From the NCBI GenBank assembly GCA_910578815.1, contig CAJTSE010000021.1, positions 3,999 to 67,998 on the forward strand: 64,000 nt of DNA, written 5' to 3'. The notes beneath the pieces were generated by a model. It was given only the letters and a program-made list of their open reading frames with translations, was not told the origin of the DNA and searched no databases. This document shows positions 42,016-49,537 of the stretch, piece after piece; within the stretch, counting starts at the first letter, position 1; the number at the start of each line of letters is the position of its first letter. A program made the position numbers and the translations under genes. Origin of the DNA: an uncultured Acetatifactor sp. (GTDB lineage: Bacteria; Bacillota; Clostridia; Lachnospirales; Lachnospiraceae).

Positions 42016-42861
42016 ATGATATATGAAATGACTCAAACCTCCCAAGCTGCTGCACTTTTTGAGGGCTGGGAGGAAACCATGATTCTATCCTGCCTCCAGG
42101 GCATTATGGGCAGGATCTACACCACAGATCAGATCTATAGTACAGATCTGATTTACAGTACAGATCCGATTCATGGTGCAGATCTGATTCATGATCCGAG
42201 CCGCGATACAAAATCCCCCGCCTCGGCAATGGCTGTCCTCGGAGACTTTACCTTTTTTGCGGGCAGGGTCAGCAGAGAACTGATTTCTTTTAAGCCGAAG
42301 GACTGTACGCAGGATTTCATGATTATGGTGGGACAAAATGAAGAATGGAATAACGCCATTGCAGAACATTACGGCGCAAAAGCTACCGTTGTCTCCCGCT
42401 ATGCTTTTCAAAAGGAGCCGAATGTTTTTGACCGCAAAAAGCTGATGCACGCCGCCTCTTCCCTGCCTGACCGCCTGGAATCGGACCTGATTGACGAACA
42501 GATTTTTCATCTATGCAAAGCGAACAGATGGAGCGCCGATCTTGTCTCACAGTTTAAAGACTATGAAGAGTACCGCCGCTTAGGGCTGGGGGTGGTGATT
42601 CATAAAGGCCCTGAAATATACTGCGGAGCTTCTTCCTATTCCAGATACCATGGCGGTATTGAGGTTGAGATCGACACCAGAGAGGATCACCGGCGCCAGG
42701 GCCTCGCATATGCCTGTGGTGCCCGCCTGATTCTGGAATGCCTGAAGCGAAATCTTTACCCCAGCTGGGACGCGCAGAATCCATGGTCCGCGGCACTGGC
42801 CCATAAACTTGGCTATCACTACAGCCACACCTACCCAGCGGTGGAAATCCACGGCTATTAA
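42016..42861 (+). CDS. GNAT family N-acetyltransferase with tandem-repeat insertion
   Basis: A 281-residue acetyltransferase of the large GNAT_acetyltran-like group. N-terminal region CLQGIMGRIY, later MAVLGDFTFFAGRVS, and the acetyl-CoA site in the C-terminal third (EVEIDTREDHRRQGLAYACGARLILECL, about residues 212-240). Between CLQGIMGRIY and the normal continuation sits an inserted run of about 29 residues made of four 6-residue repeats (TDQIYS, TDLIYS, TDPIHG, ADLIHD). Start at ATG 42016 with GAGG six bases upstream; ATG 42010 and GTG 42004 are alternatives. Substrate unknown. Confidence 0.85.
   Translation: MIYEMTQTSQAAALFEGWEETMILSCLQGIMGRIYTTDQIYSTDLIYSTDPIHGADLIHDPSRDTKSPASAMAVLGDFTFFAGRVSRELISFKPKDCTQDFMIMVGQNEEWNNAIAEHYGAKATVVSRYAFQKEPNVFDRKKLMHAASSLPDRLESDLIDEQIFHLCKANRWSADLVSQFKDYEEYRRLGLGVVIHKGPEIYCGASSYSRYHGGIEVEIDTREDHRRQGLAYACGARLILECLKRNLYPSWDAQNPWSAALAHKLGYHYSHTYPAVEIHGY
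42124..42195 (+). repeat. Four 18-bp tandem repeats in the acetyltransferase gene
   Basis: Units of the type ACAGATCTGATTTACAGT occupy 42124-42141, 42142-42159, 42160-42177 and 42178-42195. They keep the frame and interrupt a region that is otherwise compact in the family. Confidence 0.9.
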
Positions 42862-42872
42862 TTCATAAACAA

Positions 42873-43475
42873 TCAGAAGATTTTCAGGTACCCAATCAAA
42901 AGCGCAGGATTCACATAACTCTCCAGAAAGCAGCCTGCGATAACGATCCCGGCAATAGCGCCCAGCCAGCCCAGCTTTTTTATCACAAAACTTCTTCCCT
43001 CAGCCTCCATCACGCCGCTCCTGGAATAAATCGCCCGGTACAGGCCTTCACACCATCCCAGCAGCATCAATATCGCCGGCACAAAAAGAAGATACTGAGG
43101 GAAAATGCCCACCAATGCTAAAGCCAGCCCTTTAATACCATAGCGGATAAACAGCGCCGACAGATAAACTCCCACTGACATCCCGCACCAGACCGCGGTT
43201 CCCATGCAAAGCACATACCCTAAATAGGTTGTTGCCAATATGGCCGCCAAAATCAGCGCCAGCATTCTTTTACGAAGAACATAGTAAAAAAAAGCATTGC
43301 CGTCCAGGCTCATATACTTCATCCGATATAAGACAGACTCGTCGAATAATCCCGTTTCTTTCAAAAAAATACTTTTCCCCAGATTCATTATCAGGATGCC
43401 CCCGATAATCCCGATACAAAACACCGGAAGCAGTCTCCTGCTCCCGGTGGGTATCCGCTTTCCCACAATCTGCAT
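42873..43475 (-). CDS. spoIIM: Stage II sporulation protein M
   Basis: A 200-residue membrane protein with five or six helices. SpoIIM is part of the DMP complex (SpoIID-SpoIIM-SpoIIP) that drives engulfment; it anchors the wall hydrolases at the septal membrane. Supporting stretches are VFCIGIIGGILIMNLGK, YVLRKRMLALILAAILATTYLG and GIFPQYLLFVPAILMLLGWCE. ATG at 43475 (MQIVGKRIPTG) gives the usual family length; upstream extensions lack homology. It stands between an acetyltransferase gene on the opposite strand and the Nudix gene. Confidence 0.9.
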   Translation of the reverse strand: MQIVGKRIPTGSRRLLPVFCIGIIGGILIMNLGKSIFLKETGLFDESVLYRMKYMSLDGNAFFYYVLRKRMLALILAAILATTYLGYVLCMGTAVWCGMSVGVYLSALFIRYGIKGLALALVGIFPQYLLFVPAILMLLGWCEGLYRAIYSRSGVMEAEGRSFVIKKLGWLGAIAGIVIAGCFLESYVNPALLIGYLKIF

Positions 43476-43672
43476 GAAACGCCCGCCTTTCTCCGGGCGG
43501 CGCATCATGACAGCCTGCCAGTGCAGGACCATCGCTGCATTCGTCTGAAATATTACGCTGCTCTTACAGCGCTGCCGCTTCCGGTTATTCATCTCTATGC
43601 AGCGGGCCATACACTTATGTCCCATATGTCAAACATTTGAACTACGCACCTAGCTGTTACCAACCTGATCCG

Positions 43673-44206
43673 TCAGGTAAATCTGGCAATATAGGATAAA
43701 ATACCGCAGATTGTCTTAGAATCCTGTATCTTACAGTCAAAAATCATCTGCTTTAATTCTTCCGGCTCGTAGGCCTCCACGTTCAAATACTCGTCCTCGT
43801 CCAAATGCTGCTTACCGGGCTTTAAATTCCGGGCCAGATAAATATCAATCTTTTCATTGCAAAAAGCTACCGTGGTATAAATGGAATTCAAAAGCTCCAC
43901 CCTGTCGCAGGTATAACCAGTTTCTTCTTCCAGCTCGCGCATGGCTGCCACTGCGGTAGGCTCGTCTCTGCCATTCAAACCGCCCGCCGGAATTTCCAGT
44001 GTCTCTCTCTCCAAAGCATTTCGGTACTGACGCACCATCAACAGCTTCCCGTCCTCTTTGACAGCCACCACTGCCGCTGCTCCCTTATGATCAATCAGAT
44101 CCCATTTTGCAGTATTCCCGTTGGGAATCTGCATGGTATCCTGATAATAATCAATAATGGCGCCTTTTGCAATCAGTTCTCGCTTTAATCTCTTATATTC
44201 TTCCAT
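43673..44206 (-). CDS. Nudix hydrolase, ADP-ribose pyrophosphatase type
   Basis: A 177-residue protein. The Nudix box is complete: GGLNGRDEPTAVAAMRELEEETG (G, five residues, E, seven residues, RELEEETG), preceded by LEIPAGG, which is typical of the NudF/ADP-ribose class. It hydrolyses ADP-ribose or related nucleoside diphosphate sugars to clear reactive metabolites. ATG at 44206 has AAAGG 9 bases upstream. A short hairpin CCTGA/TCAGG overlaps the stop. Confidence 0.92.
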   Translation of the reverse strand: MEEYKRLKRELIAKGAIIDYYQDTMQIPNGNTAKWDLIDHKGAAAVVAVKEDGKLLMVRQYRNALERETLEIPAGGLNGRDEPTAVAAMRELEEETGYTCDRVELLNSIYTTVAFCNEKIDIYLARNLKPGKQHLDEDEYLNVEAYEPEELKQMIFDCKIQDSKTICGILSYIARFT

Positions 44207-44299
44207 AAAAACAGCACCTTTCCGCAAATCCGCAAATTTCATTCCATTCGTGCTTCCTGAACTATCAGCAAAGCCCGCATAAACCATTCACGAAACCTT

Positions 44300-45589
44300 T
44301 CAAGCTTCCAGAAGCTTCTCTGCACTCACCAGTTTCACGCAGAGAACAAACAGCTCCGTGGCCATAGCCATCTCTTCCGGCGTGGGGAAGGACGGCGCAA
44401 TACGAATATTGCTGTCTTTCGGATCTTTTCCATAAGGAAAAGTTGCCCCAGCGCCCGTCAGTGTCACGCCTGCTTCCTTACACTTTGCCACAATAGCCTT
44501 AGCACAACCCTCCATGGCATCAAAGGAAATAAAATAACCGCCGTTAGGTTTTGTCCAGGCACCTATTTCCAGGCCCCCCAGTTCTCTCTCCAGAGTTTCT
44601 TCCACCGCCTCAAATTTAGGGCGCATCAGCGCGGCATGCTTTTTCATATGCTCCTTAATCCCGTTAATATCCTTAAAATAACGAGCGTGACGCAACTGAT
44701 TAATCTTGTCATAGCCAATGGTCTGGATGGTCAAGGACTTTTTGATGCACTCCAGATTTCCCTTGGAAGAAGCAATGGCAGCTACACCTGAACCGGAAAA
44801 ACTTATCTTGGAAGTAGAAGCAAATTCGTAAACCATATCCGGACTGCCGGCCTTTTCACACTCGCTTAAAATCTCCAAAATCTTGTCCTGTCGCTCTTCC
44901 TCATCGTAAAGATGATGAACCGCATAAGCATTATCCCAGAAAATACGGAAATCCTTTGCTGCCGGCTTAAGATTTGCAAATCTTCGTACCGTCTCATCGG
45001 AGTAAGTATAGCCCTGGGGATTGGAATACTTGGGAACGCACCAAATGCCCTTGATGCTCTCGTCCTCGGCCACCAGTCTTTCTATCAGGTCCATGTCAGG
45101 ACCCTGAGGCGTCATGGGCACGGTAATCATTTCAATCCCAAAATGCTGTGTAATGGCAAAATGCCTGTCATAACCCGGAGCAGGACACAGGAATTTAACC
45201 TTGTCAAGCTTACACCAGGGTGTATTCCCCATCACGCCATGAGTCATGGCGCTGGATACCGCGTCGTACATTACATTCAGGCTGGCATTACCGTATATGA
45301 TCACGTTTTCCATGGGAACCCCCATGATGTCCGCCATCATCTGCTTTGCCTCATCCAGGCCGTCCAGCACGCCATAGTTCCGCACGTCCACCCCGTTCAT
45401 GCTCTTCATATTACTTTTTGAGTTGAAGACGTCAAAAATGTCCATTCCCATATCAAGCTGGGCTACAGAGGGCTTTCCTCTGGACATATCCAGCTTCAGC
45501 CCCTTTCCCTTTGCCTTCTCAAAATCCTTCTCCAACTGCTCCTTCAATGATAACAGCTCTTCTCTGCTCAATTCCCGGTACGCTTTCAT
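44300..45589 (-). CDS. Aspartate aminotransferase-type PLP enzyme (class Ic, MocR-like fold)
   Basis: A 429-residue fold-type I aminotransferase. The PLP lysine is in FASTSKISFSGSGVAAI; WDNAYAVHHL holds the Asp that contacts the pyridine nitrogen, and CVPKYSNPQGYTYS and RIAPSFPTPEEM the remaining cofactor and substrate contacts. The N-terminal LDMSRGKPSVAQLDM is typical of the subgroup known as type Ic aspartate aminotransferases. It likely converts oxaloacetate and glutamate to aspartate and 2-oxoglutarate, though other amino donors are possible. Confidence 0.9.
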   Translation of the reverse strand: MKAYRELSREELLSLKEQLEKDFEKAKGKGLKLDMSRGKPSVAQLDMGMDIFDVFNSKSNMKSMNGVDVRNYGVLDGLDEAKQMMADIMGVPMENVIIYGNASLNVMYDAVSSAMTHGVMGNTPWCKLDKVKFLCPAPGYDRHFAITQHFGIEMITVPMTPQGPDMDLIERLVAEDESIKGIWCVPKYSNPQGYTYSDETVRRFANLKPAAKDFRIFWDNAYAVHHLYDEEERQDKILEILSECEKAGSPDMVYEFASTSKISFSGSGVAAIASSKGNLECIKKSLTIQTIGYDKINQLRHARYFKDINGIKEHMKKHAALMRPKFEAVEETLERELGGLEIGAWTKPNGGYFISFDAMEGCAKAIVAKCKEAGVTLTGAGATFPYGKDPKDSNIRIAPSFPTPEEMAMATELFVLCVKLVSAEKLLEA

Positions 45590-45703
45590 ACTGCCTCCTC
45601 ATACTTGCCTTGACAGCCATGCCGCCATGGATTATTGTATACAATCATACAATGCACTTGCACTATCATACTACAAGACACCGAATTTCACAAGAGCCAA
45701 TTT

Positions 45704-45748
45704 AAAAAACTGCCGCTTGACGAATGATATTCGTCAAAGCAGCAGTTT
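45704..45748 (-). terminator. Terminator of rny
   Basis: Long stem on the minus strand: AAACTGCTGCTTTGACGAAT pairs with ATTCGTCAAGCGGCAGTTT (bulges allowed), followed by T6. It closes the rny transcript before the aminotransferase gene. Confidence 0.85.
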
Positions 45749-45790
45749 CCTTCTCTTATGAAATTTTTAAGTTCAAACTGTCTGTCGTGG

Positions 45791-47344
45791 TTATTTTGCG
45801 TATTCGATCACGCGGCTTTCGCGGATAACGTTGACCTTGATCTGTCCGGGATATTCCATTTCCGTTTCAATCTTCTTGGAAATATCACGCGCCAACAGAA
45901 CCATATCGGCATCTGAAATCTGCTCCGGCACTACCATAACACGAACTTCTCGACCTGCCTGAATAGCAAAAGATTTATCTACACCTTTGAAATTGTTTGT
46001 TATTTCTTCTAATTGCTTTAATCTGCTAGTATAGGTTTCCAGTGTTTCCCTTCTAGCCCCTGGTCTTGCGGCAGATATTGTATCAGCAGCTTGTACAATA
46101 CATGCGATCAGGGATGTTGCTTCCACATCACCGTGGTGGGACTCTACCGCATTCACTACAACAGAATTCTCCTTGTACTTTCTGCACAGTTCCACGCCAA
46201 GCTGGATGTGAGATCCTTCCATTTCATGATCCACGGATTTGCCGATGTCATGGAGCAGTCCGGCGCGTTTTGCCAGCCTGACATCCAGCCCCATCTCTGC
46301 GGCAAGAAGTCCTGACAGCTGTGCAACCTCAACGGAATGCTTTAACGCATTCTGGCCGTAACTGGTCCTGAACTTCATCTTACCCAGCAGCCTGACAAGC
46401 TCAGGATGGATTCCATGTACGCCAACCTCCAGCGTTGCCGCCTCGCCTTCCTCCTTCATCATCAGTTCCACTTCTTTTTGCGCTTTTTCCACTGTTTCCT
46501 CAATTCTGGCAGGATGAATTCTTCCATCCACGATCAGCTTTTCAAGCGCAATCCTCGCCACCTCGCGACGGATGGGATCAAATCCTGACAGAATAACTGC
46601 CTCAGGCGTATCATCAATAATCAGATCCACACCTGTCATGGTTTCCAGGGTACGGATATTACGTCCCTCTCGTCCAATGATTCTTCCCTTCATCTCATCA
46701 CTGGGAAGCTGTACGACGGAAATTGTAGTTTCAGAGACGTGGTCTGCCGCACATCTCTGAATCGCGTTCACCACATATTCCTTCGCCTTTTTGTCTGCTT
46801 CTTCTTTGGCGCGACTCTCCATTTCCTTGATCATCACAGCCGTTTCATGCTTTACTTCGTCTTCAACAATTTTCAATAAGTAGTCTTTTGCCTGTTCAGA
46901 GGTTAATCCGGAAATTCGTTCCAGTTCCTGTACACGCTGCTCATTCAGCTTGGAAACTTCTTCTTTCATCCTGTTCAAGGACTCTTCCTTCGCTGTTAAG
47001 CTTGCCTCGCGCTTCTCAATCGCATCTGCCTTTTTATCAATGTTCTCTTCCTTCTGCTGAACCCTGCGCTCATACCGCTGCGCTTCCGCACGCCGTTCCT
47101 TGATTTCCTTGTCAAGTTCATTCTTGGTACGAATGGACTCTTCCTTTACTTCAAGGAGCGATTCGCGCTTCTTTGTTTCAGCCGTCTTAAGAGCTTCATC
47201 AATAATCTCCCTTGCCTTATCCTGTGCACTTCCAATGGTTGACGCAGCGGATTTCTTCTGAACGTTTGTCACGATCAGCGCCGTTACTACCGCAGAAACT
47301 ACCATGGCGGCCACAATGATAAGAACCCAAATGTATGCCGGCAT
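45791..47344 (-). CDS. rny: Ribonuclease Y
   Basis: A 517-residue membrane-anchored endoribonuclease that starts decay of many mRNAs. N-terminal helix (about residues 3-25), long coiled coil (about 30-190), KH domain (GRIIGREGRNIRTLETMTGVD, about 210-270) and HD domain with LLHDIGKSVDHEMEGSH (about 365). The SD sequence AGGAG is followed immediately by GTGCTCCT, so it can fold into a small hairpin just before the ATG. Own promoter at 47408-47436. Confidence 0.97.
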   Translation of the reverse strand: MPAYIWVLIIVAAMVVSAVVTALIVTNVQKKSAASTIGSAQDKAREIIDEALKTAETKKRESLLEVKEESIRTKNELDKEIKERRAEAQRYERRVQQKEENIDKKADAIEKREASLTAKEESLNRMKEEVSKLNEQRVQELERISGLTSEQAKDYLLKIVEDEVKHETAVMIKEMESRAKEEADKKAKEYVVNAIQRCAADHVSETTISVVQLPSDEMKGRIIGREGRNIRTLETMTGVDLIIDDTPEAVILSGFDPIRREVARIALEKLIVDGRIHPARIEETVEKAQKEVELMMKEEGEAATLEVGVHGIHPELVRLLGKMKFRTSYGQNALKHSVEVAQLSGLLAAEMGLDVRLAKRAGLLHDIGKSVDHEMEGSHIQLGVELCRKYKENSVVVNAVESHHGDVEATSLIACIVQAADTISAARPGARRETLETYTSRLKQLEEITNNFKGVDKSFAIQAGREVRVMVVPEQISDADMVLLARDISKKIETEMEYPGQIKVNVIRESRVIEYAK

Positions 47345-47407
47345 CTACAGGAGCACCTCCTTTATTTGATTTTCATTGTACATGAACAAGCATTTTACAA
47401 CAGTTAA

Positions 47408-47436
47408 ATTTTAAACTTAAAAGTGTCCGCTGTCAA
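47408..47436 (-). promoter_or_regulatory. Promoter of rny
   Basis: TTGACA and TAAAAT with a 17-base spacer; the -35 overlaps the end of recX, so rny can be expressed apart from recA-recX. Confidence 0.85.
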
Positions 47437-48056
47437 GCCTCAATATCTTCAGCTTTTAAAACCCTTCTTATCGCTTCACCGGAAAAACCCTTTCTGACCA
47501 GGAACGCATAAGTTTTCTGCCGCTCGCGGATTTCCCCGTTTTCCGCATCATATCCCCTTTTTTCCAGAAGTGTCCGAATCATGGAATCCTCGTCCTGACT
47601 TCCTCCCAGTTCCTCCCATCTGGCCCAGGCCTGTTCCAGGGTGGCCCGTTCAATTCCTTTTCCCAACAGGTCCTGCTCGATCCGCCGCCTGCTTCTTACA
47701 TTTTCATGACCGGTAATATAATCACAGGCATACCGCAGATCATCCGTATAATGAAAACCCGCCACATAAGCAAGAGCTTCTTCAATTATCCGCTGGGGAT
47801 AAAATCCTGCCCTCAGCTTGTCGCGCAGCTGCTTTTCCGTATACTCCCGCTTTGTCAGCAAATTCATGGCACGCAGCTTCGCCCGCTTCGGCAGCACTTC
47901 TTCCATAATCTCATTATAATCCTTTTGAGCGATCTCTTCCCCCACGGACAGATGATAAGAACGCAGTTCGCCTTTGTACAGGACAAAGGCGAGCTCTCCG
48001 TCAATATATACCTTGCTGCGGGAAGCTGACAACTCTTCTAAAGCCGTAACAATCAT
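47433..48056 (-). CDS. recX: Regulatory protein RecX
   Basis: A 207-residue protein of three-helix repeats that binds inside RecA filaments and limits recombination. It shows the family patterns AMNLLTKREYTEKQLRDKL, VAGFHYTDDLRYACDYI and SRRRIEQDLLGKGI. Its ATG overlaps the recA stop codon (ATGA-type), so it is translated together with recA and falls under the same SOS control. Confidence 0.92.
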   Translation of the reverse strand: MIVTALEELSASRSKVYIDGELAFVLYKGELRSYHLSVGEEIAQKDYNEIMEEVLPKRAKLRAMNLLTKREYTEKQLRDKLRAGFYPQRIIEEALAYVAGFHYTDDLRYACDYITGHENVRSRRRIEQDLLGKGIERATLEQAWARWEELGGSQDEDSMIRTLLEKRGYDAENGEIRERQKTYAFLVRKGFSGEAIRRVLKAEDIEA

Positions 48057-49141
48057 TCCTTTTCACTCTTTTTTTTGGAGGATTTTGCATTCTCGCTGCC
48101 GGACTCGGCGCCTGCCGCTCCGCCCTCATCCTCTTTTCCCTGTACGCCCTCAAATCCGTAATGTTCTCTCACCTTCTGGCTGATTACCTGACAAATCTCC
48201 GCATTATCCCTTAAATATTGCTTTGCATTTTCCCGTCCCTGGCCGATCTTGTTGCCCTCATAAGCGTACCAAGCGCCGGACTTTACCACAATATTCAGCT
48301 CTGCCGCCAGATCCAGAATATCGCCCTCTCTGGAAATGCCTTCGCCAAACATAATATCAAACTCCGCTTCCTTAAAAGGCGGCGCAATTTTATTTTTTAC
48401 CACTTTCACCCTGGTACGGTTACCGATGATCTCACCGCCCTGCTTCAGAGACTCAATACGCCGAACATCCAGACGTACAGAGGAATAAAATTTCAGTGCC
48501 CGGCCTCCCGTAGTCGTCTCCGGATTTCCGAACATCACTCCCACCTTCTCACGAAGCTGATTGATGAATACTACCGTACAGTTTGATTTGCTGATAACTG
48601 CAGTCAGCTTTCGCAAAGCCTGGGACATCAGACGAGCCTGCAGGCCCACATGACTGTCACCCATATCACCGTCGATCTCTGCTTTGGGCACCAGAGCGGC
48701 CACAGAGTCCACAACCACTATGTCCACGGCGCCGGACCGGACCATGGTCTCCGTAATCTCCAGGGCCTGCTCGCCGTTATCCGGCTGAGAAATATACAAA
48801 TTGTCAATATCTACACCAATGTTTTTTGCATAGACCGGATCAAGGGCATGCTCCGCATCAATAAATCCCGCAATACCACCTCGTTTTTGTACCTCCGCTA
48901 TCATATGAAGGGTAACGGTGGTTTTACCGCTTGATTCCGGTCCGTATATCTCCACGATCCTGCCCTTAGGAATACCTCCCAGACCTAGAGCTATATCCAG
49001 GCTTATGGAACCGGTGGGAATCGTCTCCACATTCATCTGTGCGGAAGGATCCCCCAGCTTCATTACCGCTCCCTTTCCATACTGCTTCTCGATCTGACTG
49101 ATCGCCGCATCCAACGCTTTCAGCTTTTCATCTTTTTCCAT
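48053..49141 (-). CDS. recA: Recombinase RecA
   Basis: A 362-residue recombinase. Walker A GPESSGKTT (about residues 66-74), Walker B VVVDSVAALVP, the L2 loop INQLREKVGVMFGNPETTTGG and the ATPase core are complete; the C-terminal tail is acidic/Ser-Lys-rich. It forms filaments on single-stranded DNA for strand exchange and triggers LexA self-cleavage. ATG at 49141 follows AAAGGAG; the longer upstream frame is not used. Two LexA boxes overlap and follow its promoter. Confidence 0.99.
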   Translation of the reverse strand: MEKDEKLKALDAAISQIEKQYGKGAVMKLGDPSAQMNVETIPTGSISLDIALGLGGIPKGRIVEIYGPESSGKTTVTLHMIAEVQKRGGIAGFIDAEHALDPVYAKNIGVDIDNLYISQPDNGEQALEITETMVRSGAVDIVVVDSVAALVPKAEIDGDMGDSHVGLQARLMSQALRKLTAVISKSNCTVVFINQLREKVGVMFGNPETTTGGRALKFYSSVRLDVRRIESLKQGGEIIGNRTRVKVVKNKIAPPFKEAEFDIMFGEGISREGDILDLAAELNIVVKSGAWYAYEGNKIGQGRENAKQYLRDNAEICQVISQKVREHYGFEGVQGKEDEGGAAGAESGSENAKSSKKKSEKE

Positions 49142-49161
49142 TTGAAATCTCCTTTTATCCA

Positions 49162-49173
49162 GAACAAGCGTTC
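49162..49173 (-). promoter_or_regulatory. LexA (DinR) box 1, perfect
   Basis: GAACAAGCGTTC matches the Gram-positive consensus GAAC-4-GTTC exactly and lies just after the predicted start site, within the recA leader. Confidence 0.9.
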
Positions 49174-49184
49174 TTGTCCTTTTT

Positions 49185-49213
49185 AGAATAAAACATTTGT
49201 TCCTGTTTGTCAA
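49185..49213 (-). promoter_or_regulatory. recA promoter
   Basis: TTGACA and TATTCT with a 17-base spacer on the minus strand. The spacer is almost filled by LexA box 2, so LexA binding would block polymerase. Confidence 0.92.
49191..49202 (-). promoter_or_regulatory. LexA (DinR) box 2
   Basis: GAACAAATGTTT, 11 of 12 positions of the consensus, inside the recA promoter spacer. Together with box 1 it predicts SOS induction of recA-recX. Confidence 0.85.
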
Positions 49214-49537
49214 TTACATTTTTGTTATATCATGTTCAAAGTCCATTAAAACTCCCTCAATATAGAACACCTCCTGTTATTTTATTGTTTTTTGAATCTG
49301 CATCAAGAGGCCATTTTGCACACCAGTGCATAGTAATAAACCGTAAGCCTAAAAATATCACATGGTATTTTTTCTGTCTCTTTTGTTTTCTGTTTTCCGG
49401 CGCATTTCAAGGCGAACTGCCTTATTTGATTCCCGAAGGAACAGATTAGGATTGTACCGGAACGTACAATCCGAAACTTGATACCTTTATATGATACAAC
49501 ATATTTTAAAATAAAACAAGTTTTTTTACTGCCGCTT
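49214..49537. other. Intergenic region between recA and the diguanylate cyclase gene
   Basis: 324 AT-rich bases. The one clear signal is a near-perfect palindrome at 49450-49473 with arms GGATTGTAC and GTACAATCC and a 6-base centre; no T-run follows on either strand, so it looks more like an operator than a terminator. Very short ORFs with ribosome sites near 49230-49290 (minus) encode 4-10 residues and are not claimed as genes. Confidence 0.5.

Noticed and set aside
42873..43625. Longer 250-residue version of SpoIIM
   Set aside because: The extra N-terminal 50 residues are basic and unlike the family; start at 43475 gives the usual length.
49230..49290. Tiny ORFs with ribosome-like sites before the recA promoter
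   Set aside because: They encode 4-10 residues, lie upstream of the recA promoter, and have no conserved partner visible.
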